Source: Ornithodoros turicata (taxonomy: Eukaryota; Arthropoda; Arachnida; Ixodida; Argasidae). From it: a DNA stretch of 64,000 nucleotides. The stretch is from NCBI RefSeq assembly GCF_037126465.1, contig NC_088201.1, positions 8,933,001 to 8,997,000 of the forward strand, read 5' to 3'. The stretch's first letter is position 1. Each line of letters opens with the position of its first letter. The translations under genes were made by a program, and so were the position numbers. Shown piece after piece: positions 54,288-64,000 of the stretch. Under the pieces are notes generated by a model, which was given only the letters and a program-made list of their open reading frames with translations, did no database searches and was not told the DNA's origin.

Positions 54288-54719
54288 GATTCTAGGTGGC
54301 GTAGTTTTTTTTTTTTTTTAATTATAATTCAATGACACGTTTTCTGGGACACCGTGTAGACTCACTCCACTGCGTGACACCATACCGATGCGGTGGCGCT
54401 GTTGTCCTGTTTGGTGGGTAAAAATCGCACGATCATCGAGTCACTGGGTGTTTTATGTCGTTATCAACGGCATGCCGCGAAGTGGCGTAGCTATTGGACG
54501 TGCTACGCGAGTACAGAAAGGCCAAATACGCCGTACACACCATGTGGTTTCCTACTCCCTTTTGCCAACCAGCGACGTCTGCTGTATGCGCATGCGCAGA
54601 TGCGCCCTGACAAATAGAAGTTTACAAATAGAAGTGGGTCTATAGCGAATTCGCCGATGAATATTTAAACGAACGTGTTCCTTTCAGAATTTTTAAAAGA
54701 TAGAGTGGCTCTCATCGAG

Positions 54720-54925
54720 GATTGTCTCTCATTCTGCTGTCACACTTTTGCCCCAAAGCCCCTAACTGAAGAGTTAATGGATTTCAGGTAATTACTCATT
54801 TTTTTAGTCACATACTCTCATCGAGAGGATGTCCGCTGCGCAGTATAACTGAAATGCAAAAACAGCGTCTATGCTGCTCTCATACCTTTTACATTATTAA
54901 AAAAATGTATAACGAATGGAAAGCA
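54720..54925. repeat. Unclassified dispersed repeat, copy 2
   Basis: Same ordered blocks as 46409-46760 (CATTCTGCT, GAGGATGTCCGC, TAACTGAAATGCAAAAACAG, TCTCATACC, TTAAAAAAATG), without the LINE insertion. Confidence 0.65.
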
Positions 54926-56149
54926 CCCTGTATAAGTTATGGATTTGTGTGTAAGTTTCGTGCCTCATCTGATCAGTCAACAATACAAAAATGTTTAGTG
55001 CAACCGAAGGCGTTAAACAAAAAGAAGGATTAGAATGAAAACACAGCAGTAGAAAGAGCCAGAGAACTGAAAAAAATAAGCGATAGAGATATTTTTTCGT
55101 CTTGGATAATACTGCAGGATGGAGAACAACTAACAGTTTTTCGTTACAAAGCTGAAGAAAATCACGATTATGAAAAATAACATATCAGGGTCATACACCA
55201 GCGAAGTATAAATTTTACCTATCGGGGAAAACAGGAGAACTGACTGTGCCCTTTGCGGACAAATCAAAACTGTGTAAAATGAACTTTTGCATAGAAGGTT
55301 TCCTCGCATGCGTGATCTTGTTTTAAGAAATGTTTTGATAAACACTTTAACGATCGCACCCTTTCGAGACAGCGGGCGTCGCTATACACCTGCACAAGAA
55401 GGGACCCTTGACAGAAAACAAAAATGGGACAATGTAACGGTCAGGATCTCGTCCCGGACCCTGCGAGGCAGATCACCGAGTCATTAGGAGCGGTCACCAC
55501 CCGGTCCGCTCATGTCTTCACTGAGCATGCACGTGGAAAACGGGTCATTTCAATGAGCAGCTCATACAGCATTGGATGGATCGTGAAATGACTGGAAGGA
55601 AAATATATCTCCAGGAGCCTTTCAAAAAGTCGTAGTTTAACGACAATCGCCCTCTACTCCCATGAGCTTTTGAAAAGAGCCACTCAAGCACTTTGGTTGG
55701 CCCTGCAGGTGCTTTCGAGAGTGTACGAAGGCACACCAACAATATCTCGTGCGACGAGATGCCACGAAATCCAATTACTTCGAGCCGGAGTCAGCACTAA
55801 CTAAGCACTCTGGAGAACCGTGCTGTTGCCGCAGGAAACGAGTCAACTTACCTCTGCATTATATTACCCTATACTACTGTGAGCATATTATTCGCCGTAA
55901 ACATTCTATTAAGGAACAGCTAAAAGACAGTCTACCAGTCCTTCGAAACGCGCGGTGGCTGTAGTATGAGGTTTCCTTCTTCTATGTACAGAAAAAAGAA
56001 AAGCAAAAGAAACGTAATTCTTTTATAAAGCTCAGACGAAAGACCAAACTCAGTCGTGGCGTTCTATCAAGTCTCTTCGTAGGTCTTCTTTCATACCCTA
56101 ACAAATTTTTATTTGGGCAAAATCTACTTAGGTGGGACATCTTTCGACA
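54926..56149. other. Unassigned stretch
   Basis: A minus-strand open frame at 55345-55130 has a pyrimidine-rich acceptor-like TTCTCCTGTTTTCCCCGATAG before it and a hydrophobic end (MLFFIIVIFFSFV). It could be a terminal exon, but the evidence is thin. Confidence 0.3.
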
Positions 56150-57039
56150 AAATAAAAATGTTTTTACTACTTTATATAAATGATATGCCATTGCAGTTTG
56201 CAGATGATTGTGTGTTGTACAGGGAAGTAGGTTCGCGCCAAGACCAGGAATGTTTGCAAACATGTCTTGACTCCGTTAAAAGTTGGTGCGACTCTTTGCA
56301 GATGTCTATTAATACGCAAAAAAGTGTGCACATGAAAATAACAACTAAAAGGAAAAATGTTCTTCCTTTTGAGTACTCCGTCAATGGGCGACCACTTAAG
56401 CAAATCAGCAAACATAAATACCTAGGTCTTACATTTAGCGAAGACTTGAAGTGGGATCAACATATAAACGATGTTATCAGCAGGGCCAGTAGAAAGCTTT
56501 GTATGTTGAGGAGAAATCTTTGCGATGCCGATCAACACGTGAAGCTAATTGCTTATGAAACCTTAGTACGTTCGGCAATTGATTATGGGTCTCTCGTTTG
56601 GTTTCCGGAATTTACAACGAGAATAAAAGAGCTTGGAATGATTCAAAGACGAGCTATTCGCTTCGTGTACAACAAATTTTCCCGTTTTGACTCACCAACT
56701 CAAATGCTCCAGTCGGCAGGGCTTCTGAATCTTCATGTCAGAAACAAAATAATGTGCCTAAAAACTCTTTGGTTCATACTTAACGACGAAACTTGCATTC
56801 CCAAGGCCAAGTACTTGAAAGTTTCCGACATTGGTAGTCGTCGCAGAAAGCACACCAAACATTTAGTGCAATATCGCTTCAAAACAAACTGCTTACGGTA
56901 GTCCTTTCTCCCTAACACTATTGATGAATGGAATAAGTTACACCAGACGGCCATTGACCGCGGCACCCTTCCTTGTTTTGTCTCATGTATTACTGAACTT
57001 TATATTGACTCATATCCGTGTATGTACTGTGTATGTATG

Positions 57040-57045
<6 letters not shown>
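56150..57045 (+). pseudogene. CR1/L2-like LINE reverse transcriptase relic
   Basis: Longest clean coding stretch in the window. It starts within the RT palm: YINDMPLQFADDCVLYREV, with the catalytic FADD. It continues through SLQMSINTQKSVHMK, HKYLGLTFSEDLKWDQHI, LCMLRRNLC and YGSLVWFP to NETC/ISDIGSRRRKH-like C-terminal sequence. A single TAG at 56899-56901 interrupts the frame, after which NTIDEWNKLHQTAIDRGTLP continues in the same frame to about 57030. The N-terminal RT and the endonuclease are missing. The FADD motif, thumb and the NTIxxWNxL closing motif fit CR1/L2-group LINEs (clade inferred). One nonsense change and few other lesions suggest a fairly young, 5'-truncated copy ending in a (TATG)/(TA) tail. 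Confidence 0.9.

Positions 57046-57086
<41 letters not shown>
57031..57086. repeat. (TATG)n/(TA)n microsatellite
   Basis: TGTATGTATGTATG then about 22 TA units, at the 3' end of the LINE relic. Confidence 0.9.
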
Positions 57087-57497
57087 TTGGCGAATGGGGT
57101 TCGGACGACCGCGAATATATGTAGCTGAAATGAAAAATGAAACACAGACTACGAAGGTACGGGAAGTAAGAAAAAAAAGGGGATAATTTATTTACATTTA
57201 AGATACTTGGAATGCTAAAAGGGTTGTCTACGTTACGGCGGAAGCTCCCCCTTTGTCAGCACAATAATATGTCAGTGATACACAGAGCTTATCAAGGCTC
57301 GCATAGTGACTTTCCCGGTGACGTCACTATGCGAGTGACGTCACTATCGTGAACACAATGAAGATAATCAACTCTCCAACAACCCGAATCTCACTTGACT
57401 CGTGGCACTCATAGCGGCCCATGACGTAATTTCGAAGCCAATGGATGCATGTGAAGCAAGATATGGTTTAAATCTACTCCAAGTTTAGTATGCACCA

Positions 57498-57650
57498 ATA
57501 ATACGAGAAGCACTGAAGCTTCACACGGGGTTTATTAGTGTACAAGATTTCGCGTAACTACATTTCCTCACGACCTGATGAAGTATAGTCTGCTACACTA
57601 AAACTTGTACCCTAATAAAGCAAGTTAAGCTTCAGTGTGTTTCGTATAAG
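57498..57650. repeat. Fold-back repeat
   Basis: Arms of about 45 bp (57498-57548 and 57597-57650), roughly 75 percent complementary, sharing CACTGAAGCTT and TTTATTAG-GTACAAG blocks. The centre contains CCTGATGAAG, a sequence type seen in Penelope-like 3' regions. Confidence 0.55.
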
Positions 57651-57829
57651 TGCTTGTGCCTCTGGACCAGACTCGACTTTGGAAATTCTTCTGAATTACT
57701 ATGCGTAGGAAGGACGTACCTGTAAAGCGTGCTTTGTCTGCGTAACTCCGAAGTTCTGCCGAGAAACCTGCTTTACAAATAATAATTCGTGTATTTACGT
57801 CGCGAGACTATAATCATGAGCGATGCCAC

Positions 57830-57985
57830 GGTGGTCTGTCTGCATCGCTCAGCCCACGGCAGATCGTATTTAACGTCCCTCGCTGAAGACGGCAACTTGT
57901 ACCCTGCCGCCAAGTTGCTGGCGTCCTCGGCCGAGTTGCTTGCTTTTATCCGCACTGCGTAACCACTGCAGACATGAATTCGTAG
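57830..57985 (-). mobile_element. SINE (family D) partial copy
   Basis: On the minus strand TGGTTACGCAGTGCGG, AACTCGGCCGAGGACGCC, CTTGGCGGCAGGGTAC and GAGGGACGTTAAATACGATC parallel the SINE at 47450-47668. The 3' end after the TTAAATACG block is missing. Confidence 0.6.
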
Positions 57986-60900
57986 CTGGGTAGTCATGGC
58001 AATACAGATCTGATGTTACAGTATTTCGTTTACATGGTTACGCCCGTCACTTTTACTCCCAAGTAATTATTCTGGTAATGCGATACATTGAGGAGGAAGA
58101 AATGAGTAAGGGGATTCTATTACAAAATACAAGTAACTTACTCATCTATGGCCATGACTGGGTGTACACCGAATTCATCATTAGCTGGATTTAAAATACA
58201 GTTGTGAAATGAAAAAGATCTTACATTTAATTTCGAGGTAAATGCGACGTGGATAGAGACTTTGCTCAAATAATTTCGAATGCTGAGTCTGGCAACTCTG
58301 AGTGGGACAGCGTCACCTCGTTCATCTCCTGCCTGACACTCTGAAGAACACAAGGTCTCTCTACTATTCAAATAGCCACGTTTTAGTACCAGCATTCTTC
58401 ATATACGCTTATACACGATCAAAGCATCCACGAGGACGAAGACACGACACACACACACAAACAAAAAAGAGCCAGTGAAGAAGCATGGTTGTACCGGCGG
58501 ATATAAGGCTACTAACGGCTGACATCAGTGGCACTGCTGAGTCATCCACAAGCTAAACGCATCTTGCCTTGCACCTCGTCAGACGATGTTTATTACAAAC
58601 TTTTAAGCCTGAGAGCCGCTGCTTCTTTTATTGTCAGTATATTGCGACCCTCGAAATTGCGTTTCATAAATTGCCCCAAACAAATGACAGGGAACAGTTT
58701 TTACACTTCCTCTGCGTCTTGACACCTGGGTGCACGCAAGAATGTGGCACGAAAGGGACTTTTAATTAACTAAAAGTCATTCCTCTAGCCTCGAAGCGAA
58801 TTACATTCGAAGCCGAAAAAAAAAGTATTAGTTTCTTTAGATGCCATTTTTTTATAAGTTTTTATGCCGATCTAGACAAAGTCTGGATTAACCCGCCACT
58901 TTTGTGAACCGGGCAAAAAAAAATTGAGTGCAATTTTCCCCCACCGCAGACAATTTTTATGCTTATATTTTTTATTTTTTGTTCAGGAAGATATATGACA
59001 TGAGAAAAATCCCGTTCAAGGAAGCACAGTCGATCGTGTCAACCCTCGTTAGGAATGTGTCGACGCAGCTTGTGTCATTCCTGTCGATCGATAAGAGAAC
59101 TGGAGGATGGCGTCGACTGTGACGACTGTATATTCTTGAGAGTGAATGATGGCCACATGTTTTTGGCCGTCATTTTTATCCCCAATTTCCTTTAGCCAAG
59201 TCATTTCCTGACCATTGGCTTTTCTCGTTCTTTTTTTCTTTTTTTTGCGGGCGTCCACGTGGTCTTGTGGACGTGACCTGCTCTAATTCAATGATTGCTT
59301 TATATCGGTGCCCAAGAGCAACCGAGGGCTCCCCATTTTTTTTCTTTCAATCATTAGCAGCAGCAGCAGCAACCGAGGGCGTCCGGGTGTATGGCTCAAA
59401 GGGAACAGGATGCAAAGGACTGAACATATGCGACATAAACTAGCTGTACTTAATACGAGCTTTACTCATTTACAGATTATTGAACGATTTCTTTAAGCAA
59501 CATTGGCGTAAAGAGCAAGTTTATTTCGTAATAACATTAAGGAGGATTGGAATGCGCGTCAGGCATGCAGTTGTTGGGAATGCAGAATATGCAGTATGTT
59601 GGGCAGTTCATAGGTGGGACACGTATGGTTTACAAAGCACCAGTACCGACAACGCGGGTATTTCACTTTCTTTCCCGAGCTTTTGCTTTCTTGAACAACG
59701 AGCATTTCCAACTTCCATACATCTCTTTAATTACACACTGTATCACACAGTGTGTAACAAAGTGTCTTGTGACATCGTTGCGTTGTGCATTACGACTGCA
59801 TTCGTTTGGCAACGTTTGCTTGCGTTCGTTCTATTTGCTATACCTGCACACACGGTTATCCCTTCAAGTCACTGTTATCTCTTTCCTCCACACTCCTCCT
59901 TGCGCTATTTAAGCTCTTAGTACCAATGTGCCCTCAAATTTCAAATGTTGTCTCAGCAAAGCGGCATGCCACAACATTGTACCCGCGTAGCGCGGCCGTA
60001 TAACGCATAACGTAGCGCACAACCGCTCTAGCATAGCGCATGTGAGCGCTACAAAACATGGCCACACAGACAAGCATGAAGTATGGAAATAAACGGAGCT
60101 TCAAGAACAACCAAACTCACAGAGAATGTACTAAGTACAGCAGAATGGAAAGTATGATGGAAAGCAACTGTCCTGAGCCTGGAACACACAAACTGACAAA
60201 CACAGCACAAGCCTCAAGGTACCTAAGAAATCCCATCCCATTACTTCGGGAAGCTAAACTATTGGGCACTCTCTGATTCCTCCTGCATGACTGTCTGCAC
60301 AACGATTAGTGAAGGAGCTGTCTTTTTTCTGTATTTCTTCATAGCTTTCCGTGTCTCTGTTTCTTCATCTTCCTTTTTGTTTTGTTTGTCTTTGCTCTTG
60401 GGAACAGCAAGCCTGCATCATGGCTAACCTTTCCCTTCATCTTTTTTTATCAGCATTAAACATATCCCCCCCCATCCCATTTTTTCTTCTATCCATCACC
60501 TGAGAAAGCGAAAGAATAATTTTTAAATAAATACGACAGACTTCGTTCACTCTGTCTCCCTTTTCCATTCGCCTTTTTTCCTCTCATTTTCACTTCCGTC
60601 CTTTCATATAATAAAAGCCATTCACAATTACCGAGGCCGTTGTCTTTTCAGCACTTCTCCCGATCTTCTTTTACAGTCTTCGATGCAAAGAAAGCTTCGC
60701 CCTCTTTGCACGTCAGTGTAGCACCTAGAGACACACTGTGTACGGCCAGTGCTTGGCGTATCACAGTCGTACACTGCCACCGACCCCGTCACATGTCGCT
60801 TTTCTTTCAAAGGATTGGGTCTACGAAAACTAAAAAAAAATCACTCAAATCCCGGGTGGATTGCATCTCAGAGTTCCACTCTCATCGCAGCCTTCTTCCG

Positions 60901-61965
60901 GCTGAGTCCCATGAATCATTCTAGTGGCGTTTTGGTCCGCCTAACACTCCAGAGCGTCCCGTTTTTTCGCTCGCTTTCCCACGGATCGTAAACCCGGATC
61001 CTCCGAGTGTTGGTTCACTGCCGGTAGTGGCCATCAAATATTCTATATTGCCTGCTTTTCAAGCCACATAAGCCTAAAGGCTAACCCGCTCGTTTAAATA
61101 AAGGAAGCTGAAACTTTCTTTGAAGCGTAATAGCTGATGTGGGAAACGGAAGCTGAATAGCGTATTTCGAGGACATGCGAAATGGTTCGGACAGTTATGG
61201 CGGATTTCAGTGAATACGCGGCGTCACAAAAAAGCCACGCAAGCGCGTTCAGTACTGTACTTTGCAATGCAGTCTGGTCAGCGCATATGAGGACATATCT
61301 ACGCAGATTGCCGGAAGATAATTGCTAACAAAGGAATAATAGCTGAGGGCCGACAATGCCCTCACGATTACACGATATTACACGATTTTGTGTTTGTCAT
61401 TGCAATGTCAAGTTCATAAGTGCAGGTAATGCTGTCTTATGTTTCAACAGCGATTAACATTGAGTTGTTACAGGGTACCCGGCTGAGCGATCGATATGCC
61501 ATTTTGTTTCCGGCCTCCTGTAATGACGAGGTGAATCAGATCCACTTCAACATGTGGACATTTGTGTGCGCAGTTTGGCAGCGTCTCGTACAGATGCGCC
61601 GATAATGAGCGTTAACTAATTAGAACGGCGTTAATTGCCTCTCTTTCACCTCAGTGGCGTACCCTCAGAACAGATGCTTATTTAATGGCCCTTAGTTAGC
61701 TAAGTAAGTTAATTGGACCCAATTTTATTTCACGTTATAACATTATACGAGGCATAGTTGACTTTGAGTTTGAATGTAAAAAAAAAAAAAGAAATTGAAT
61801 TCCTCACCCGACGAATTCTGCTACTCCCATAAAGAACCCCTAAACGGATGAACCCCACAGAAAGTAAAAATTAAAATAAAAATATAAAGAGAGCAAAACA
61901 TCACCCCCCTCCCAGTCACCGAACTGTATATGTCCACATGCGTAGCTGCATCCCTCGAGGCATAG
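57986..61965. other. Unassigned stretch
   Basis: About 4 kb with no recognisable gene. It includes (CA)n at about 58448-58460, (AGC)n at about 59356-59370 and T-rich tracts. Open frames up to 146 codons (59480-59920) resemble nothing I know. Confidence 0.4.
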
Positions 61966-62022
61966 TTCTCACTCCCTGATTGATTGATTGAAAGAAAGAA
62001 AAAATCAATCAGGGAGTGAGTT
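61966..62022. repeat. Short perfect hairpin
   Basis: CTCACTCCCTGATTGATT at 61968 and its exact inverse at 62005-62022, separated by a purine-rich loop. CTCACTCCC repeats once more at 62024. Confidence 0.8.
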
Positions 62023-62164
62023 CTCACTCCCCCATTCGAGTCAACCAGTAGCATCCTTCAGAATATGCTTTGTTTGAAAAGATTAGTCAAACCACAAAGT
62101 CAACAACGCATACGATTTGCCTAGTTAGAAGCAAATACTCAAATATGCAAAATATACAAAGTAT

Positions 62165-62250
62165 TAAGTTCTAAGTGGTCTGGGGTAGCCGTCTGACTTT
62201 GTCGCGGCTTAAATTCCCTTTTTTTTTCTTCCTATATTACATCACATAAC
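62165..62250 (+). mobile_element. SINE (family B), deleted copy
   Basis: Head TAAGTGGTCTGGGGTAG (as at 20247, reversed there) is joined directly to GGCTTAAATTCCC, a T tract and CTATATTACATCACATAAC. The central portion present at 20015-20247 is missing. Confidence 0.65.
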
Positions 62251-63387
62251 ACAAAGAAATTAAGCATTCCAACATACCGAGAACATGAAATAATACATAC
62301 TCGAGTTGTATGTCATGTTAACATGTGTCACGTAGCTACTGAAGTTATCCATACTATTACAATTACTAGTTTATTACTATATAGCCTTACAACGGAATAG
62401 CAAGCCTCCGTACGTTACTGTACAGACGTGACTGCTTCGATCGGTTTCGCGGAGGTAGTGTGCACACCACGCAAAGATTCTGTTGAGCAACTGCTTTTCC
62501 TTCTGGTAATCACAGCGCTCCTATATTTACCGTCCGTATGCGGCATATAAAACACCAGAACGACCGTATTCTTTGAAACTCGCCGTTTTCTTTTCCTGGG
62601 ATTAAGATTATCATTGAGCTTAGAGCAAAGTATTAACAGCGGTCCCCGCAATTTGCCTCTGTCTCCAGAGGTCATTAATAACCCTGCTTATGTAAATAAC
62701 GTTTGGACTGCAGAGGAAAAAAAAATGCAATTTTTCAGTCATTTTTCTACAGACAGGGGAACGGCACCGGCAGCTTGTAATTACGTGTCCAGGTTGGCGT
62801 TGGTTGTTCTCAAGAGTCGGCCGGCGGAATTAATATACCGTGGATCTTAGTTTCCTTCGAGGAACCGCAATTAGGTTATGGGGCGCGCAAGAAATATTAC
62901 CATACGAAGGCCTTGTGTGAAGCGGCTTGCAGACATAATTCGAGCCGCGCCTGCAACGAAAGGCGCCAAATGTAACTATCGTTATACTGCACCGTGAGAC
63001 TAGAGATCCGGATAGGTCGTTGCAGAGGAAATCAGCTTGTCTTAGAGGAAGGAGGGCCGCATATTCTTCGTCGGCAAGTTTTTCGCTGGGCGGCTGCGTG
63101 TTCAGCGGGAACTTCAAAGTGTGGGCGGTACTGTCAGGCATTAGGACTAACGAGACGGCATTTGAGGAAATGAAATGAATTTCAATACAGAAAGAAAATG
63201 CGTGTCTCTTGGAAGGCGTGTAAACGGTCGTACCTCCGGTCGTTGGCACGTGTTTCCAGTTAACGGCCGCGCATACAAATACGCGGCAGACGTATATACA
63301 TCTCGCTCACAAATCATCGCGATACATCCAATCTTCGTTTATAAGACTTCGTTGTATTGCTGGTGGAGGTGGTGCTAGTGAAAGAGC
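62251..63387. other. Unassigned stretch
   Basis: Open frames up to 139 codons on the minus strand (63249-62830), not recognisable. Confidence 0.35.
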
Positions 63388-63535
63388 TCGCCGCTGTCGG
63401 CCTCACCGAGGTGGGCAACGTCATGACTAACGCTCTGGGGGGAATGTGCGTTCTGGGCCGACTTCTAAGGGAACTGTGCCGACATATGTCTGACAGCGTC
63501 TGAGGAAAACCGAGGAAAAACCCCAGACAGGAACA
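63388..63535 (-). mobile_element. LINE tail plus SINE (family A) fragment
   Basis: CTCGCCGCTGTCGGCCTCAC and GAGGTGGGCAACGTCATGAC (a retroelement 3' end also seen at about 18810), then TTCTGGGCCGACTTCTAAGG, GGAACTGTGCCGACATATGT and GAGGAAAAACCCCAGACAG, which is the middle of SINE family A in reverse. Confidence 0.6.
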
Positions 63536-63555
63536 GCGGGGAGGGGGAGGGGGGG

Positions 63556-63690
63556 GTCGAGATAGCTTGCCGTTGTTGGCCGCACTCAAGTGGGCATCGT
63601 CACGACTCTAGCAAAAAAAAAAAAAAATGGAAAGTGGGAGAGGGGAGTTGAGGACTTCAAAGTGATGCATAGGCAGGAGGACCGATACTG
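63556..63690 (-). repeat. LINE 3' end, reversed
   Basis: AGCTTGCCGTTGTTGGCCGC, GGGCATCGTCACGACTCTAG, A15, then GTTGAGGACTTCAAAGTGAT and GCATAGGC. This is the inverse of the LINE end inserted at 46520-46648. Confidence 0.75.
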
Positions 63691-64000
63691 ATGGGACGGT
63701 GGTGATGGTGTAGGTGAGAGGTGCACTAGAGTGGCCTTTCCGCTAGGCCCGTTTCTTGAAGAAAGCGCACGACGCCGCGAGTTTTTGACAGCACAGCACT
63801 GCAGTTACTCAAGAAGCGCTGTCCAATGCTGGCACGGCGACATTTCTTTCTCCTTCTATACTACACACTACATACATTGTACACTGTAAAGGATTAACGC
63901 AATAAAACATCAGATTTGAAGAACATAAGAGAACAGCGTTAATGTTTTTGCTATTTATTTCTCGTCAGCCTCAGCGGTGCCAAAGTGCGCCAAAATTTGC
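63691..64000. other. Unassigned window end
   Basis: No feature recognised. Confidence 0.4.

Overview
This window looks like nuclear DNA from an arthropod, most probably a tick (Ixodida). The evidence is indirect: several non-LTR retrotransposon families with arthropod or tick-like C-termini, a Penelope-like element, tRNA-derived SINEs with oligo-A or (TCACA) tails, abundant short DNA transposons, dense microsatellites and no prokaryotic gene organisation. No species can be named from the sequence alone. There are no operons, ribosome binding sites, rRNA genes, CRISPR arrays or long intact genes. I found no host gene that I recognise; three open frames ending at good splice donors (30101, 53967 and 22551, all minus strand) are the best host-exon candidates. 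Almost everything that can be identified is a decayed or non-autonomous mobile element. Layout: 1-1.5 kb is a MITE made of AACTAC words. 2.2-5.5 kb holds two LINE C-terminal fragments. 7.4 kb is a GC-rich hAT MITE. 9.2-11.2 kb holds fold-back repeats, one with a 14-bp target duplication. 11.5-12.3 kb is an RNase H-bearing LINE relic. 14.3-14.7 kb is a TTCGAA-rich MITE. 15.6-18.1 kb is a minus-strand Penelope-like element split in its GIY-YIG nuclease domain by an 871-bp hAT MITE with a perfect 8-bp duplication. 18.1-20.2 kb holds a tandem duplication, a LINE fragment and a SINE. 23-24.4 kb holds two more hAT MITEs, one carrying a fold-back insertion. 25.5-26 kb is a transposase-like relic with a PHD-type finger. 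27.4-29.8 kb holds two head-to-tail copies of one Tx1/L1-like LINE. 32.1-32.6 kb is a Harbinger-type element. 33.3-33.7 kb is a LINE insertion with exact target duplication. 35.1-36.2 kb is a three-level nest. 39.4 kb is another hAT MITE. 41.3-50.3 kb is a dense mixture of SINEs, a Harbinger element with a Myb/SANT relic, a fold-back insertion, a mariner MITE and the longest LINE relic (RT thumb, RNase H, zinc knuckle). 56.2-57.1 kb is a CR1/L2-like reverse transcriptase relic. The remainder is SINE and LINE tails in sequence I could not assign. Two themes stand out. First, at least six MITEs each carry many copies of their own short, mostly self-complementary word, which may be a transposase-binding or structural feature. 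Second, three fold-back insertions (10955-11134, 23842-24012, 45074-45237) share one architecture: long hairpin, short unpaired tail and 13-14 bp target-site duplications. This suggests a single retroelement mechanism, which I infer to be Penelope-like. The mobile elements do not form a pathway. They form a stratigraphy in which nesting gives relative ages.
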